From NCBI GenBank assembly GCA_002439805.1, contig DJPQ01000071.1, forward strand, positions 1 to 35,188: a stretch of 35,188 bases of DNA, written 5' to 3'. The notes under the pieces were generated by a model, which had not been told where the DNA came from, made no database searches, and saw only the letters and a list, made by a program, of their open reading frames with translations. Shown here in pieces: positions 14,467 through 22,725 of this stretch (its first letter is position 1; each line of letters opens with the position of its first letter). Source of the DNA: Bacteroidales bacterium UBA6408 (GTDB lineage: Bacteria > Bacteroidota > Bacteroidia > Bacteroidales > UBA932). The translations under genes and the position numbers were made by a program.

Positions 14467-16014
14467 ATGAACAACCCTGCTTTCAGGAAATATCTCGAAG
14501 ATGCATTCGGTCCGGAAGGGGCTGCAAAGGTGACGGCGGCACTTGAGTGTCCGCCGTCTGTTTCCGTACGCCTCAACCCGGCGAAATGGGGGGACGAATG
14601 TAACGGAGTGCAGGAAATCGCCGGGGAAAGGGTCGCGGGAAGAGTCCCGTGGTGCGACTGCGGCTATCTTCTGGAGAGCCGTCCGCTGTTCACCCTCGAC
14701 CCCGCGATGCATTCCGGCGCCTATTATGTCCAGGACTCGTCCTCGATGTTCGTAGGGTTCGTGTTCGGGCAGGCGCTCGGGAAGATGACCGGAAAGCCGG
14801 AAGAAGGCGGAGAAGTCGCTCTGCTGAAAACAACTCAACCGAGAACAATAAGGGTGCTTGACCTGTGCGCCGCGCCGGGCGGCAAGACTACCGACATCGC
14901 AGCAAGGCTGCGGGGAATGCTCGGAGACGGGTTTCTGCTGGTGTCGAACGAGGTCATGAAAAACCGCGTCGGGACGCTCGCCGACAATGTCGCGCTGTGG
15001 GGAGACCCGAATGTAGTGGTGACTTCGGCCGACCCTGCGGCATTCGCGGGACTCGCAGGATTCTTCGACGTCATTCTGACCGATGTCCCGTGCTCGGGAG
15101 AGGGCATGTTCAGGAAGGACGAAAGCGCGGCGGAGCAGTGGTCGGAAGAAACCGTCGGGCTGTGCGCGGCACGGCAGAGGAGGATTCTCGCCGATGTCTG
15201 GCCGGCACTCGCCCCCGGAGGAACGCTGATCTACTCGACCTGCACTTTCAACAGGATTGAGAATGACGCGAATGTCGGGTGGATTGCCTCTGAGCTCGGG
15301 GCGGAAATACAGAGCATAGACTGCCCTTTCGAGGGACCGATGCGGACAGAGTTCGGATTCTCGCTTGCCCCGGGATATGTGCCCGGCAAAGGGCAATACT
15401 GCGCGGTGATGAGAAAGACCGGGGACGGGACCCTGTATGCCGCCGTCACGGACGCGCAGAAGGAAAGACCGGATACCCGGCAGCAGGACGGCAGGAGTTA
15501 CGGTAAGGGGAAGTTCCGGAAAGAGAAGCTTGAGGAAAGGAAATTTGAGGAAGGGAAATTTGAAAAAGGCCGTCCGGACAAGCGGGACGGTTCCGCCGCG
15601 TCCTTCAAGGAGCTTTCGGAAATGTTCTCGACAGAAGTCTCCTTCAGGGTAAGGAACGAGCTCATCATCGCGGTGCCGCAGCGGGTGGGGGCCGAACTCG
15701 CCACGCTCGAAGCCTGCCTGAAACCCATAGCTGCGGGAGTCGCCGCCGGCGCCATGAAGGCAGGAAGTCTGGTTCCGTCGGCAGACCTGGCCCTGTCGGC
15801 AATTCTCAGCCCGGATGCGTTTCCGGATGCTCCGCTCGACAAAAAAGCCGCGCTGGAGTTTCTCCACCGCGACAGTATAAGGCTTGAGGATTCTCCTCTC
15901 GGATATATAACCGTCTCCTACAAGGGGCACAGGCTCGGCTTTGTCAAGAACATCGGCAGCCGATGCAATAATCTGCATCCGATGTCACGCCGGATTCTCA
16001 TGAGCTTGATTTAG
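14467..16014 (+). CDS. RsmF/RsmB-type (NOL1/NOP2/Sun) RNA m5C methyltransferase
   Basis: These enzymes methylate cytosine C5 in rRNA or tRNA using SAM. The 515 residues contain DLCAAPGGKTTDIA (SAM loop, about 135-148), TDVPCSGEGMFRKD with the PCSGEGM motif and first Cys, and IYSTCTFNRIEND with the catalytic TC motif. A charged, repetitive linker (about 335-380, Lys/Glu/Arg/Gly-rich) separates this from an RsmF-like C-terminal domain ending in GHRLGFVKNIGSRCNNLHP. I chose ATG 14467 over GTG 14464. The last 30 bases overlap the convergent S41 protease gene. Likely target is 16S rRNA by analogy with RsmF, not proven. Confidence 0.9.
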   Translation: MNNPAFRKYLEDAFGPEGAAKVTAALECPPSVSVRLNPAKWGDECNGVQEIAGERVAGRVPWCDCGYLLESRPLFTLDPAMHSGAYYVQDSSSMFVGFVFGQALGKMTGKPEEGGEVALLKTTQPRTIRVLDLCAAPGGKTTDIAARLRGMLGDGFLLVSNEVMKNRVGTLADNVALWGDPNVVVTSADPAAFAGLAGFFDVILTDVPCSGEGMFRKDESAAEQWSEETVGLCAARQRRILADVWPALAPGGTLIYSTCTFNRIENDANVGWIASELGAEIQSIDCPFEGPMRTEFGFSLAPGYVPGKGQYCAVMRKTGDGTLYAAVTDAQKERPDTRQQDGRSYGKGKFRKEKLEERKFEEGKFEKGRPDKRDGSAASFKELSEMFSTEVSFRVRNELIIAVPQRVGAELATLEACLKPIAAGVAAGAMKAGSLVPSADLALSAILSPDAFPDAPLDKKAALEFLHRDSIRLEDSPLGYITVSYKGHRLGFVKNIGSRCNNLHPMSRRILMSLI

Positions 16015-17577
16015 AGCCTTCTGAAGAGTATTGTCAATGCCGACATAGAATCGGTAGAACGCCTCCTCTCCGACCTTGGAGTAGCGCCCGACAAGCGCCT
16101 TAATCTGTACCATCATATATTCCTCGGACTCCTCCCACTCTCCTTTCTTCGGCTTCAGGCCGTCCTTAGCGGCGGCATATTCAAGGAACTGCCTGTCAAG
16201 ATGCTTGTCGTCCAGCCAATGCTCCAGCTGTCCGAAATCGTCAATCTGAGCGAGCTCTGAGCGGTACTTGTCGAACATCGCGCTCGCAAAGCGCATGGCC
16301 GTCGCCTTCTTGTTGCACTGGACATAGAAATTTGAAGCGCGTGTAGTGTCCATAGGAACGAATACATCAGGAATTATCCCGCCGCCGCCATAGACGGCGC
16401 GGCCGCCGACCGTGTAATACACCTCGTCCTTGTTCACCCGGATGCTGTCGGCGTCCGTCAGTTCACCGTGGGCATAGCGCTCGTAGATGTCGTAGGCATA
16501 GTCGTCGCCGTAAGGCTTCTGGATGCAGCGCCCCGAAGGCGTGTAGAACCTCGCGACCGTGAGCCTCAGCCCGCTGCCGTCGGTGAAATTGATAGGCTCC
16601 TGGACAAGGCCCTTTCCGAACGAGCGGCGGCCGATTATCACGCCACGGTCATTGTCCTGCATGGCTCCCGCGAAGATTTCACTTGAGGAGGCCGAGCCCT
16701 CGTCTATCAGCACTGACAGTCCAACATCCTTGAGAGTACCCCTGCCGTCAGCGTCCAAGTCCGAACGCGAGCGGTGCAGCCCTTCCATATAGACTACCTT
16801 GTCTCCCTTTTCAAGGAACTCGTTGCATAGCATATAGGCCTGATCAAGATAGCCGCCCGTGTTCCCGCGCAGGTCGAAAATAAGATGTTCCATGCCCTGC
16901 GCACGGAGGCTTGCCACGGCGGATATGAACTCGACATAGGTCGTCCGCGTGAACTTTGCCAGCTTGAGATATCCCGTCTCTGAATCAAGCATGAAGGCCG
17001 CATCCACACAATGCACCGGAATCTTCCCTCTCGTGATGTCGAAAGGTATCAGTTCGCCTCCACGGTTCACCGTAATCGTGACCTTGCTTCCGGAAGGCCC
17101 CTTCATGAGCCTTACCATCGAATCCTGAGGAGTATTCATCCCGGCGATGGTCTTCTTGTCAACTCGTATGATTCTGTCGCCCTGCATGAGACCGGCCTTC
17201 TCCGACGGTCCCCCGGGAATGACGCTGAGCACTATGGCCGTATCGTTCGGAACATTGAACTGAATGCCTATGCCCTCGAAATTGCCCGCAAGTTCAGTCT
17301 CGGACTCCTCTAGTTCGACCGGAGGGAGATATACGGAATGGGGGTCAAGCTTTCCCATTGCCGCCACCACCGCAGCGTCGGTCATGGCCTTCTGGTCTAT
17401 CGTATCGACATAATTGTCCTGAATCTGCTCAAGAATCAGGTTCAGCTTGCGCCATCGGTCGTAGTTCCCGTCAAATTCCCTCGCGGGCGCGGCAAACTTC
17501 ATGACAGTGAGGCACGCAATGACACCGATGAGAACCCCCAAAAGGGCGGAAACCAGAGCATAAGTATTGCGTTTCAT
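15985..17577 (-). CDS. S41-family C-terminal processing protease
   Basis: This is a 530-residue periplasmic serine protease anchored by an N-terminal helix (about 5-27). A PDZ domain spans about 95-180 (GIGIQFNV, PSEKAGLMQGDRIIRV). The S41 catalytic domain follows, with IFDLRGNTGGYLD and EGSASSSEI carrying the likely nucleophile Ser297. SFGKGLVQ carries the general base Lys322, a spacing of 25 as in E. coli Prc. A C-terminal helical region (about 410-530) has no motif I can name. It follows dCMP deaminase after six bases. Its last 30 bases overlap the 3' end of the opposite-strand methyltransferase gene. Confidence 0.93.
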   Translation of the reverse strand: MKRNTYALVSALLGVLIGVIACLTVMKFAAPAREFDGNYDRWRKLNLILEQIQDNYVDTIDQKAMTDAAVVAAMGKLDPHSVYLPPVELEESETELAGNFEGIGIQFNVPNDTAIVLSVIPGGPSEKAGLMQGDRIIRVDKKTIAGMNTPQDSMVRLMKGPSGSKVTITVNRGGELIPFDITRGKIPVHCVDAAFMLDSETGYLKLAKFTRTTYVEFISAVASLRAQGMEHLIFDLRGNTGGYLDQAYMLCNEFLEKGDKVVYMEGLHRSRSDLDADGRGTLKDVGLSVLIDEGSASSSEIFAGAMQDNDRGVIIGRRSFGKGLVQEPINFTDGSGLRLTVARFYTPSGRCIQKPYGDDYAYDIYERYAHGELTDADSIRVNKDEVYYTVGGRAVYGGGGIIPDVFVPMDTTRASNFYVQCNKKATAMRFASAMFDKYRSELAQIDDFGQLEHWLDDKHLDRQFLEYAAAKDGLKPKKGEWEESEEYMMVQIKALVGRYSKVGEEAFYRFYVGIDNTLQKALNQAHENPA

Positions 17578-17583
17578 AAGAAT

Positions 17584-17991
17584 CTATTCATCAACCTGTT
17601 CAACTTCAATCCCGGCACGCTCCAACAGCTCCACCCCGTCCGTGAGACGGTAGGAATCCTTATAGACCACGCGCCTGATGCCCGCCTGGATGATGAGCTT
17701 GGCACATTCGACGCAGGGTGAGGCCGTCACGTAGAGGGTAGCCCCCTCACTGCTGTTGCCGGACTTGGCGACCTTCGTGATTGCATTGGCCTCGGCATGA
17801 AGCACATAAGGCTTCGTGACGCCGTTCTCGTCCTCGCAGACATTCTCGAAGCCTGACGGCGTGCCGTTGTAGCCGTCGGAGATTATCATCCTGTCCTTTA
17901 CGATGAGCGCGCCCACCTGACGGCGCTTGCAGTAGGAATTGCGCGCCCAGACCGCCGCCATCTCAAGATATGCCTTGTCAAACTTTTCCAT
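17584..17991 (-). CDS. Deoxycytidylate (dCMP) deaminase family protein
   Basis: The enzyme converts dCMP to dUMP, the precursor for thymidylate synthase. The 135-residue protein has the zinc site HAEAN (His65, proton-shuttling Glu67) and PCVECAK (Cys93, Cys96). GYNGTPSGFENVCEDENG is typical of the dCMP/ComE-type deaminases rather than free-base cytosine or guanine deaminases. It lies 39 bases after the acyl-CoA ligase and six bases before the S41 protease, in one operon. No feedback-control domain is added. Confidence 0.93.
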   Translation of the reverse strand: MEKFDKAYLEMAAVWARNSYCKRRQVGALIVKDRMIISDGYNGTPSGFENVCEDENGVTKPYVLHAEANAITKVAKSGNSSEGATLYVTASPCVECAKLIIQAGIRRVVYKDSYRLTDGVELLERAGIEVEQVDE

Positions 17992-18030
17992 GAGAAAAAC
18001 TTTTCCGTAAAATTTCCGACAGTCAGAGAC

Positions 18031-19695
18031 CTATTTGCCGCTTCGCTGGTAAAGATAGCGCTTGATGCTCCTCTTAGGCGTGCGCTCGAAGTCCTCCGGC
18101 ATAATCTCCACAGTCTTGACTCGCGCATAGTTAGGAAGTTCATCGTTCGCCTCCTTGACCAGGGACTCAAGATGAGCCTGAAGGGCATCTCCGGCGAGCC
18201 CGTCAATCTCCGCCTGATGAAGATCCGGGTATATGAGCGCCGTAAGTCCGCCGTTGTCCTCTATCACAAGGGAATCAACGACATACGCGAGACTGTTGAG
18301 AACGGTCTCTATTTCTTCCGGATATATATTCTGCCCTGACGGGCCGAGAATCATGCACTTGGAGCGTCCCTTGAGATAGAGGTAGCCGTCCTTGTCGAGC
18401 ACGCCCATATCCCCTGTCCTGAACCATCCGTCCTCTGTGAACACGGCGTCCGTAGCCTCCTGATTCTTATAGTATCCGAGAAAGACATTGTCCCCCTTGA
18501 CGAGAACCTCGCCCGGAACATTTTCGGGGTCGGAGGAATTTATCCTTATAGTCATGTTCGGCGCGGCCTTCCCGCAGGAATAGAGCCTTGTCGTCGTCCA
18601 GTCGTCATAGGCGATGATCGGACCGCATTCCGTCATTCCGTAACCCACGGTGAACGGGAAATGAATCCGCTTGAAGAACTCCTCGACATCCTTGTTGAAC
18701 GCGGCGCCGCCGATGATGATTTCATGAAACCGGCCGCCGAACGCATTCACAAGTTCAGTTTTTATCTTATTGAGTATCAATTGGTCAAGCAACGGCACCC
18801 GCAGCATCTGCCTGATTCCGTTCTTCTCAAGCACCGGACGCACCTTGCTCTTGTAAATCTTCTCGATGACGAGCGGAACCGAAATCACGAGGTCCGGCTT
18901 CACCTCGGCAAGTGCCTCCATAATGATTTTCGGGCTCGGGATGCGGGTGAGGAAGTGCACATGGACACCCTTGTAAAGCTGGTAGAGAACCTCAAACATA
19001 AGCCCGTACATATGCGCGGAAGGCAGCATCGCGACAATGTTCGACTTGTTGTCTATATAGGGACATGCCATCTGCGCGAACTCCATGTTGGACTGGATGG
19101 TCCTGTACGGAATCATCACGCCCTTCGAAAAACCGGAAGTTCCGGAAGTGTAGTTGATCAGAGCCAGTTCGTCCGGCTTGTCCTCATAATAGTCCATGTC
19201 CTGCGGGCCGAAGGACTCCGGATATTTCTCTCCGAAAAGGACATTGAGATGCTCGCGGGCGTATGTAATCCTCTCTGACGCGGAATATATGAGCCTGAAT
19301 GTGTCAATTCTCGCAATTGCCTGCAACTGGGGCATTTCCAACTCCGAAAGTCCCTCCCATACAATCGGATCGACAAAAAGTACCTTCGCCTCAGAATGGT
19401 TAACGAGATGGTGTATGTTGCCGGCCTTGAACTCATGCAGAATGGGCACAGGGACGGCGCCGTAGGTCATTGCCGACAGGAAGGAAACTGCCCAGTTCAC
19501 CTGATTTCTGGCACAGATCGCCACCTTGTCCCCTTTCTGAAGTCCGCAATGTTCAAAGAGAATATGAAGTTTGGCTATCCTTTCGGCCAAATCCCTGTAA
19601 AAGATTGTGGTGCCTTTGTAGTTCGAGAGGGCGAGACATTCCCAATTGTCGCGGAACGCCTGCTCGAACATCTTGTTAACTGATTTGTAAATCAT
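18031..19695 (-). CDS. Long-chain fatty acid-CoA ligase (AMP-binding family)
   Basis: The 554-residue enzyme belongs to the ANL superfamily, which activates carboxylic acids with ATP and then CoA. It has the P-loop YTSGTSGFSKG (182-192). VGYGMTECGPII is motif A5, and GWFRTGDMG is the hinge-domain Asp motif. GPSGQNIYPEEIE precedes the C-terminal lid domain, which ends in PKRSIKRYLY with the conserved catalytic Lys. Overall similarity is to FadD-like long-chain ligases, but the chain length cannot be read. It follows the 733-residue envelope protein after 43 bases with a small hairpin between. It is co-directional with dCMP deaminase and the S41 protease. Confidence 0.9.
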   Translation of the reverse strand: MIYKSVNKMFEQAFRDNWECLALSNYKGTTIFYRDLAERIAKLHILFEHCGLQKGDKVAICARNQVNWAVSFLSAMTYGAVPVPILHEFKAGNIHHLVNHSEAKVLFVDPIVWEGLSELEMPQLQAIARIDTFRLIYSASERITYAREHLNVLFGEKYPESFGPQDMDYYEDKPDELALINYTSGTSGFSKGVMIPYRTIQSNMEFAQMACPYIDNKSNIVAMLPSAHMYGLMFEVLYQLYKGVHVHFLTRIPSPKIIMEALAEVKPDLVISVPLVIEKIYKSKVRPVLEKNGIRQMLRVPLLDQLILNKIKTELVNAFGGRFHEIIIGGAAFNKDVEEFFKRIHFPFTVGYGMTECGPIIAYDDWTTTRLYSCGKAAPNMTIRINSSDPENVPGEVLVKGDNVFLGYYKNQEATDAVFTEDGWFRTGDMGVLDKDGYLYLKGRSKCMILGPSGQNIYPEEIETVLNSLAYVVDSLVIEDNGGLTALIYPDLHQAEIDGLAGDALQAHLESLVKEANDELPNYARVKTVEIMPEDFERTPKRSIKRYLYQRSGK

Positions 19696-19713
19696 TTTTC
19701 AAATACTGTTGCG

Positions 19714-19733
19714 TCCGCCGATAAACCGGCGGA
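19714..19733 (-). terminator. GC-rich hairpin between the envelope protein and acyl-CoA ligase genes
   Basis: TCCGCCG and CGGCGGA form a perfect 7-bp stem with a 6-base loop. No T-tract follows on the minus strand, so it is more likely a processing or attenuating hairpin than a full terminator. Confidence 0.4.
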
Positions 19734-19738
19734 ACCGA

Positions 19739-21940
19739 TTACTTTAGTTTTATTTTCCGCGTCTTTCCGCTGTAGCTCACGGCAGAAAGCGAGCCGTCCG
19801 CATCGGCTTTGACGGCGGTGTCCGGCATCAGCATCGAGTCTCCGCTGAAATCCGTCAGCGTCCGGCCGCCCATGAACGGGAACACTAGCGTCTGCCTTGA
19901 AGTCCTGACGACCCAGAAGGACTTCTGCCCCGCGACCACGCGCTCCGGCAGCGAGACAATCGTGTCGGCCGAAGTTATGTCCTGCCAGCCTTCCGGAACC
20001 TTTCCCTGAAGGTTATACATCCTTATGGTGTTGTCGTCATGAAGCACGAGAATGTTGTATTTCTTCGCGCCGCTGAAGTCGTAGGCCGCCGGGCCAAGAA
20101 CAATTTTCTTGCCGAGTTCAAGCGGGAAAGGCTTCACGAAGCGCCCGAGACGGTCGAGCAGCCAGATTTTCGAGCCCGCGCCGAACAGGAACTGAATCTT
20201 CCCGTTTGAGAAATAATCAACACCGGTGACCGTCCCGCATAATTTCTCGGAGAAAGGCACCGTCCAGAGTCCCTTGCCGTTCTCGTCACGAAGGCTGAGC
20301 GTCATGTTCGGATTCTGAACGAGCGTATTGTTCTTTCCCGTGGCAGAATTTTTCACCGTGAAAGGGCCGTCGGGGACGGAAATATGCACGTCGCGCTCGG
20401 TTTCCGGCGCCTTCGATCTCTTCATGTCCGCCCGCAGGATTGTAAAATCCAACGTCACGGGAGACCTCCTGCCGGAAGATATGCAAAGAAATGCCGGCAT
20501 AATGTCACATTCCAAAAGCTTCGGGGACATGACGGGCGACACGGAACCGGCGAGGGCAGACTCAGCGAGAGCAGCATCCTCGTTTGCCGAGAAATATGAA
20601 ATGACAGTGCCGGAAGAGGGAACCGATGATTTCAGCCCGGCGTCACAAAGCTTGGAATAAAGGCTGTATTCCAGTGCCCTGCCGGAAGACCACTCCTCAA
20701 CGGCCTCGCGGCTTCCGGTAACGAGCCAGCCGTTCATAGCAACACAGATGCTTTCGTCATCACGTTCAAAAAGACTTCCGAACAGCGCGGCAAGGAAGCC
20801 GCCGTTTCCAAACGGCTGAGGTTCATCCGTGTCCTTGAGTTTCCCGCACCTCACCATGTTCACCGTCCTTAGAACATCCCCGCAGCGGAAAGATGCCACC
20901 CCGACCTCCTCGGGCTTCAATGAGGACAGCCATGCAGCCGGAGAGACTCCGGCAGACTTGGCGATGGACTCGCGCCGCTTCCTTACATCGGAAAGCTTCA
21001 TCAGCTTGTCGAGCCAGGCGTCGTATGCCTCCTCATACTCGGAAACGGAAGAAAGCGGAATGGTGAGAGCCCATACGGTATATGCCGGGAGCATTCCGAA
21101 AATCTCGGACGATGCAGGCTCGATGCATGAAAGAGCATTGACAAAATCCGTGTCACGCCCGGAAACGGCAGTGCCGTAGAGTTCAGCCCCGGACTCTGAG
21201 AATGTCATCTCGAAGCCCGTCCAGCCCGAGAATGAACTGAGAAATCTGTAGTATCTCCTGAAAGACGGGGACAGAACCTCAGGCAGAATCTGGTCCGCTG
21301 CGGACGCGGAAACGAAAAGTGAAGACTTGGAAGAAATGTGTCCCTGTACATCTGCGAAGCCCTCGGAATCATAGATTGACACCCCATCATTGAGATGACG
21401 GAGCGCGGAATTGACCACATTGTCTTCCGGAGAAATCAGAAGAAGCCGGCTGTCCCGCAGTTTAGGCTCTATCGACAGAATCTTTGAGCAGTCGCAGTCA
21501 GACACCGCCAGCCCGCAGCCCGCAGCCAGCCCGGACACCAGGGCGACTTCGGAGTCGAGACCAGTGCCTGAGGAGCTTCCAGCATCAATTATGAAAAGCG
21601 GAACCAGCTTCTTTGAGTAGAACATCGACACCACAAGAGGCCTTTCCGAGAGTTCCGTAAGCCGCGCGGCCGATGAGGCGAGCCTGCTCACGAACGCCGC
21701 CTGCCCGTTCTTCGACGCGTCGGAAACGGCGATTCCCGCCACGGCCTCCCTCAAGTCGGAAAATTTCGCCACTATCACGGCGTTCGACGGAACCGCACAG
21801 AACAGCGGCTCCGATTTCTTTGACGGCGATGTCCGCGAGTCGGCGGCGGAGCCGCCGAACAGCACAACCATCAGCACGGCTATGCCGACGACCATAGCCG
21901 CCAATACGGAAAGACCGACGACAAGAGCTTTCTTATTCAT
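19739..21940 (-). CDS. Large envelope protein of unknown function
   Basis: I do not recognise a named function. The 733 residues begin with a signal-anchor helix (about 5-30) followed by a Ser-rich linker, so the bulk should be periplasmic. The N-terminal two thirds (about 45-520) read like DUF3352-type proteins of Bacteroidota: PSNAVIVAKFSDLREAV, RPLVVSMFYSKK and similar strand-helix repeats. The last 200 residues look like repeating beta strands (VDYFSNGKIQFLFGAGSKI, GAKKYNILVLHDDNTIRMY), perhaps a partial beta-propeller. It lies 29 bases after ridA with no promoter between, and is followed by the acyl-CoA ligase. Confidence 0.75.
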   Translation of the reverse strand: MNKKALVVGLSVLAAMVVGIAVLMVVLFGGSAADSRTSPSKKSEPLFCAVPSNAVIVAKFSDLREAVAGIAVSDASKNGQAAFVSRLASSAARLTELSERPLVVSMFYSKKLVPLFIIDAGSSSGTGLDSEVALVSGLAAGCGLAVSDCDCSKILSIEPKLRDSRLLLISPEDNVVNSALRHLNDGVSIYDSEGFADVQGHISSKSSLFVSASAADQILPEVLSPSFRRYYRFLSSFSGWTGFEMTFSESGAELYGTAVSGRDTDFVNALSCIEPASSEIFGMLPAYTVWALTIPLSSVSEYEEAYDAWLDKLMKLSDVRKRRESIAKSAGVSPAAWLSSLKPEEVGVASFRCGDVLRTVNMVRCGKLKDTDEPQPFGNGGFLAALFGSLFERDDESICVAMNGWLVTGSREAVEEWSSGRALEYSLYSKLCDAGLKSSVPSSGTVISYFSANEDAALAESALAGSVSPVMSPKLLECDIMPAFLCISSGRRSPVTLDFTILRADMKRSKAPETERDVHISVPDGPFTVKNSATGKNNTLVQNPNMTLSLRDENGKGLWTVPFSEKLCGTVTGVDYFSNGKIQFLFGAGSKIWLLDRLGRFVKPFPLELGKKIVLGPAAYDFSGAKKYNILVLHDDNTIRMYNLQGKVPEGWQDITSADTIVSLPERVVAGQKSFWVVRTSRQTLVFPFMGGRTLTDFSGDSMLMPDTAVKADADGSLSAVSYSGKTRKIKLK

Positions 21941-21969
21941 TTTTTCAAAACATTAAAGCCGCCCCGAAC

Positions 21970-22344
21970 CTACCGCACGGCGACTGCCTCAATCTCGACC
22001 TTCACCCCGAGCGGGAGAGCCGCGACCTGAAAGCAGGCACGGGCAGGCATCTTTTCGGTAAAATATTCAGCATAGACGGCATTCATGGCCTTGAAGTCGG
22101 CGATGTCGGCAAGAAGCACGGTGGTCTTCACAACATCGGCATATGTAAGGCCCGCCTCGGCGAGAATCGCCCCGACGTTCTTCAGAGCCTGACGCGACTG
22201 TTCCTCAATCGTCGCAGGCACGCTCCCATCCGCAGGATTCACCGGAATCTGTCCCGAAACCCAGAGCGTTCCGTTCACTTCAACCGCCTGCGAATAGGGG
22301 CCGACGGCCTTAGGAGCATTCTCCGTAGCTATGATCTTCTTCAT
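21970..22344 (-). CDS. ridA: RidA-family reactive intermediate deaminase
   Basis: RidA hydrolyses the enamine/imine intermediates released by PLP enzymes such as threonine dehydratase. The 124 residues are of usual length. APKAVGPYSQAV near the N-terminus, LWVSGQIPVNP, and the C-terminal PARACFQVAALPLG with the substrate-carboxylate Arg and EIEAVAV are all family signatures. A promoter (TAACTTTG, 22373-22380) lies 28 bases upstream. It is the first gene of a group running through the envelope protein, acyl-CoA ligase, dCMP deaminase and S41 protease. Confidence 0.96.
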   Translation of the reverse strand: MKKIIATENAPKAVGPYSQAVEVNGTLWVSGQIPVNPADGSVPATIEEQSRQALKNVGAILAEAGLTYADVVKTTVLLADIADFKAMNAVYAEYFTEKMPARACFQVAALPLGVKVEIEAVAVR

Positions 22345-22372
22345 ACTTTCCTTGTTTTTCTCGTTAGAAGCA

Positions 22373-22406
22373 CAAAGTTACGAAAAAAGGATGACTTGCT
22401 GCCAAA
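22373..22406 (-). promoter_or_regulatory. ridA promoter
   Basis: TAACTTTG (22373-22380) on the minus strand matches the -7 consensus exactly. A TTTG at 22403-22406 lies 22 bases upstream, slightly longer than usual, and falls in the loop of the tRNA-Arg terminator hairpin. Confidence 0.65.
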
Positions 22407-22420
22407 TCATCCTTTTTTCG
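22381..22420 (-). terminator. Terminator of the rpmF - tRNA-Arg transcript
   Basis: CGAAAAAAGGATGA (22381-22394) and TCATCCTTTTTTCG (22407-22420) form a perfect 14-bp inverted repeat around a 12-base loop, one base after the tRNA 3' end. The arms contain the A/T run needed on either strand. Confidence 0.85.
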
Positions 22421-22492
22421 TAGTCCCGAGCAGAATCGAACTGCTATCTAAAGTTTAGGAAACTTCCATTCTATCCGTTGAACTACGGGACC
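22421..22492 (-). tRNA. tRNA-Arg (anticodon CCU)
   Basis: The minus strand folds into a full cloverleaf of 72 bases. The acceptor stem GGTCCCG pairs with CGGGACT (one G-U), with discriminator A. The anticodon arm is GAAGT-TTCCTAA-ACTTT, giving anticodon CCT, which reads AGG. The T arm is AGCAG-TTCGATT-CTGCT. CCA is not encoded. It starts 17 bases after the rpmF stop codon, so it is probably cut from the rpmF message. Confidence 0.95.
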
Positions 22493-22509
22493 ATCAAGGA
22501 AGACGGGGA

Positions 22510-22692
22510 CTACTCACCCTTCTTCTCTATAATCTGACGACCACGATAGTAGCCGCACTCAGGACAAACCCTGTGGAACATTATGGTTGCACCGCAGTTT
22601 GAGCAGGTTGCAAGCGTAGGAACCACAGCGACATCGTGAGTTCTTCTCTTGTCACGCCTCTGTTTGGAGGCCTTTCGTTTCGGATGTGCCAT
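22510..22692 (-). CDS. rpmF: 50S ribosomal protein L32
   Basis: The 60-residue basic protein begins MAHPKRKASKQRRDKRR, the hallmark of L32. It has a zinc-ribbon of four cysteines (Cys30, Cys33, Cys43, Cys46 in CSNC and CPEC). L32 sits near the peptidyl transferase region of the large subunit. It is 33 bases downstream of the DUF177 (YceD) gene, the classical pairing. After it comes tRNA-Arg rather than the fatty-acid genes that often follow in other bacteria. Confidence 0.98.
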   Translation of the reverse strand: MAHPKRKASKQRRDKRRTHDVAVVPTLATCSNCGATIMFHRVCPECGYYRGRQIIEKKGE

Positions 22693-22725
22693 ATTATTAT
22701 ACTTTTAATTATTTATTATCTCGTC

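Noticed and set aside
14206..15978. 590-codon open frame on the minus strand
   Set aside because: It lies antisense to the START-like and RNA methyltransferase genes, has an Arg/Pro/His-rich low-information composition and no recognisable domain. Both opposite genes have clear family motifs.
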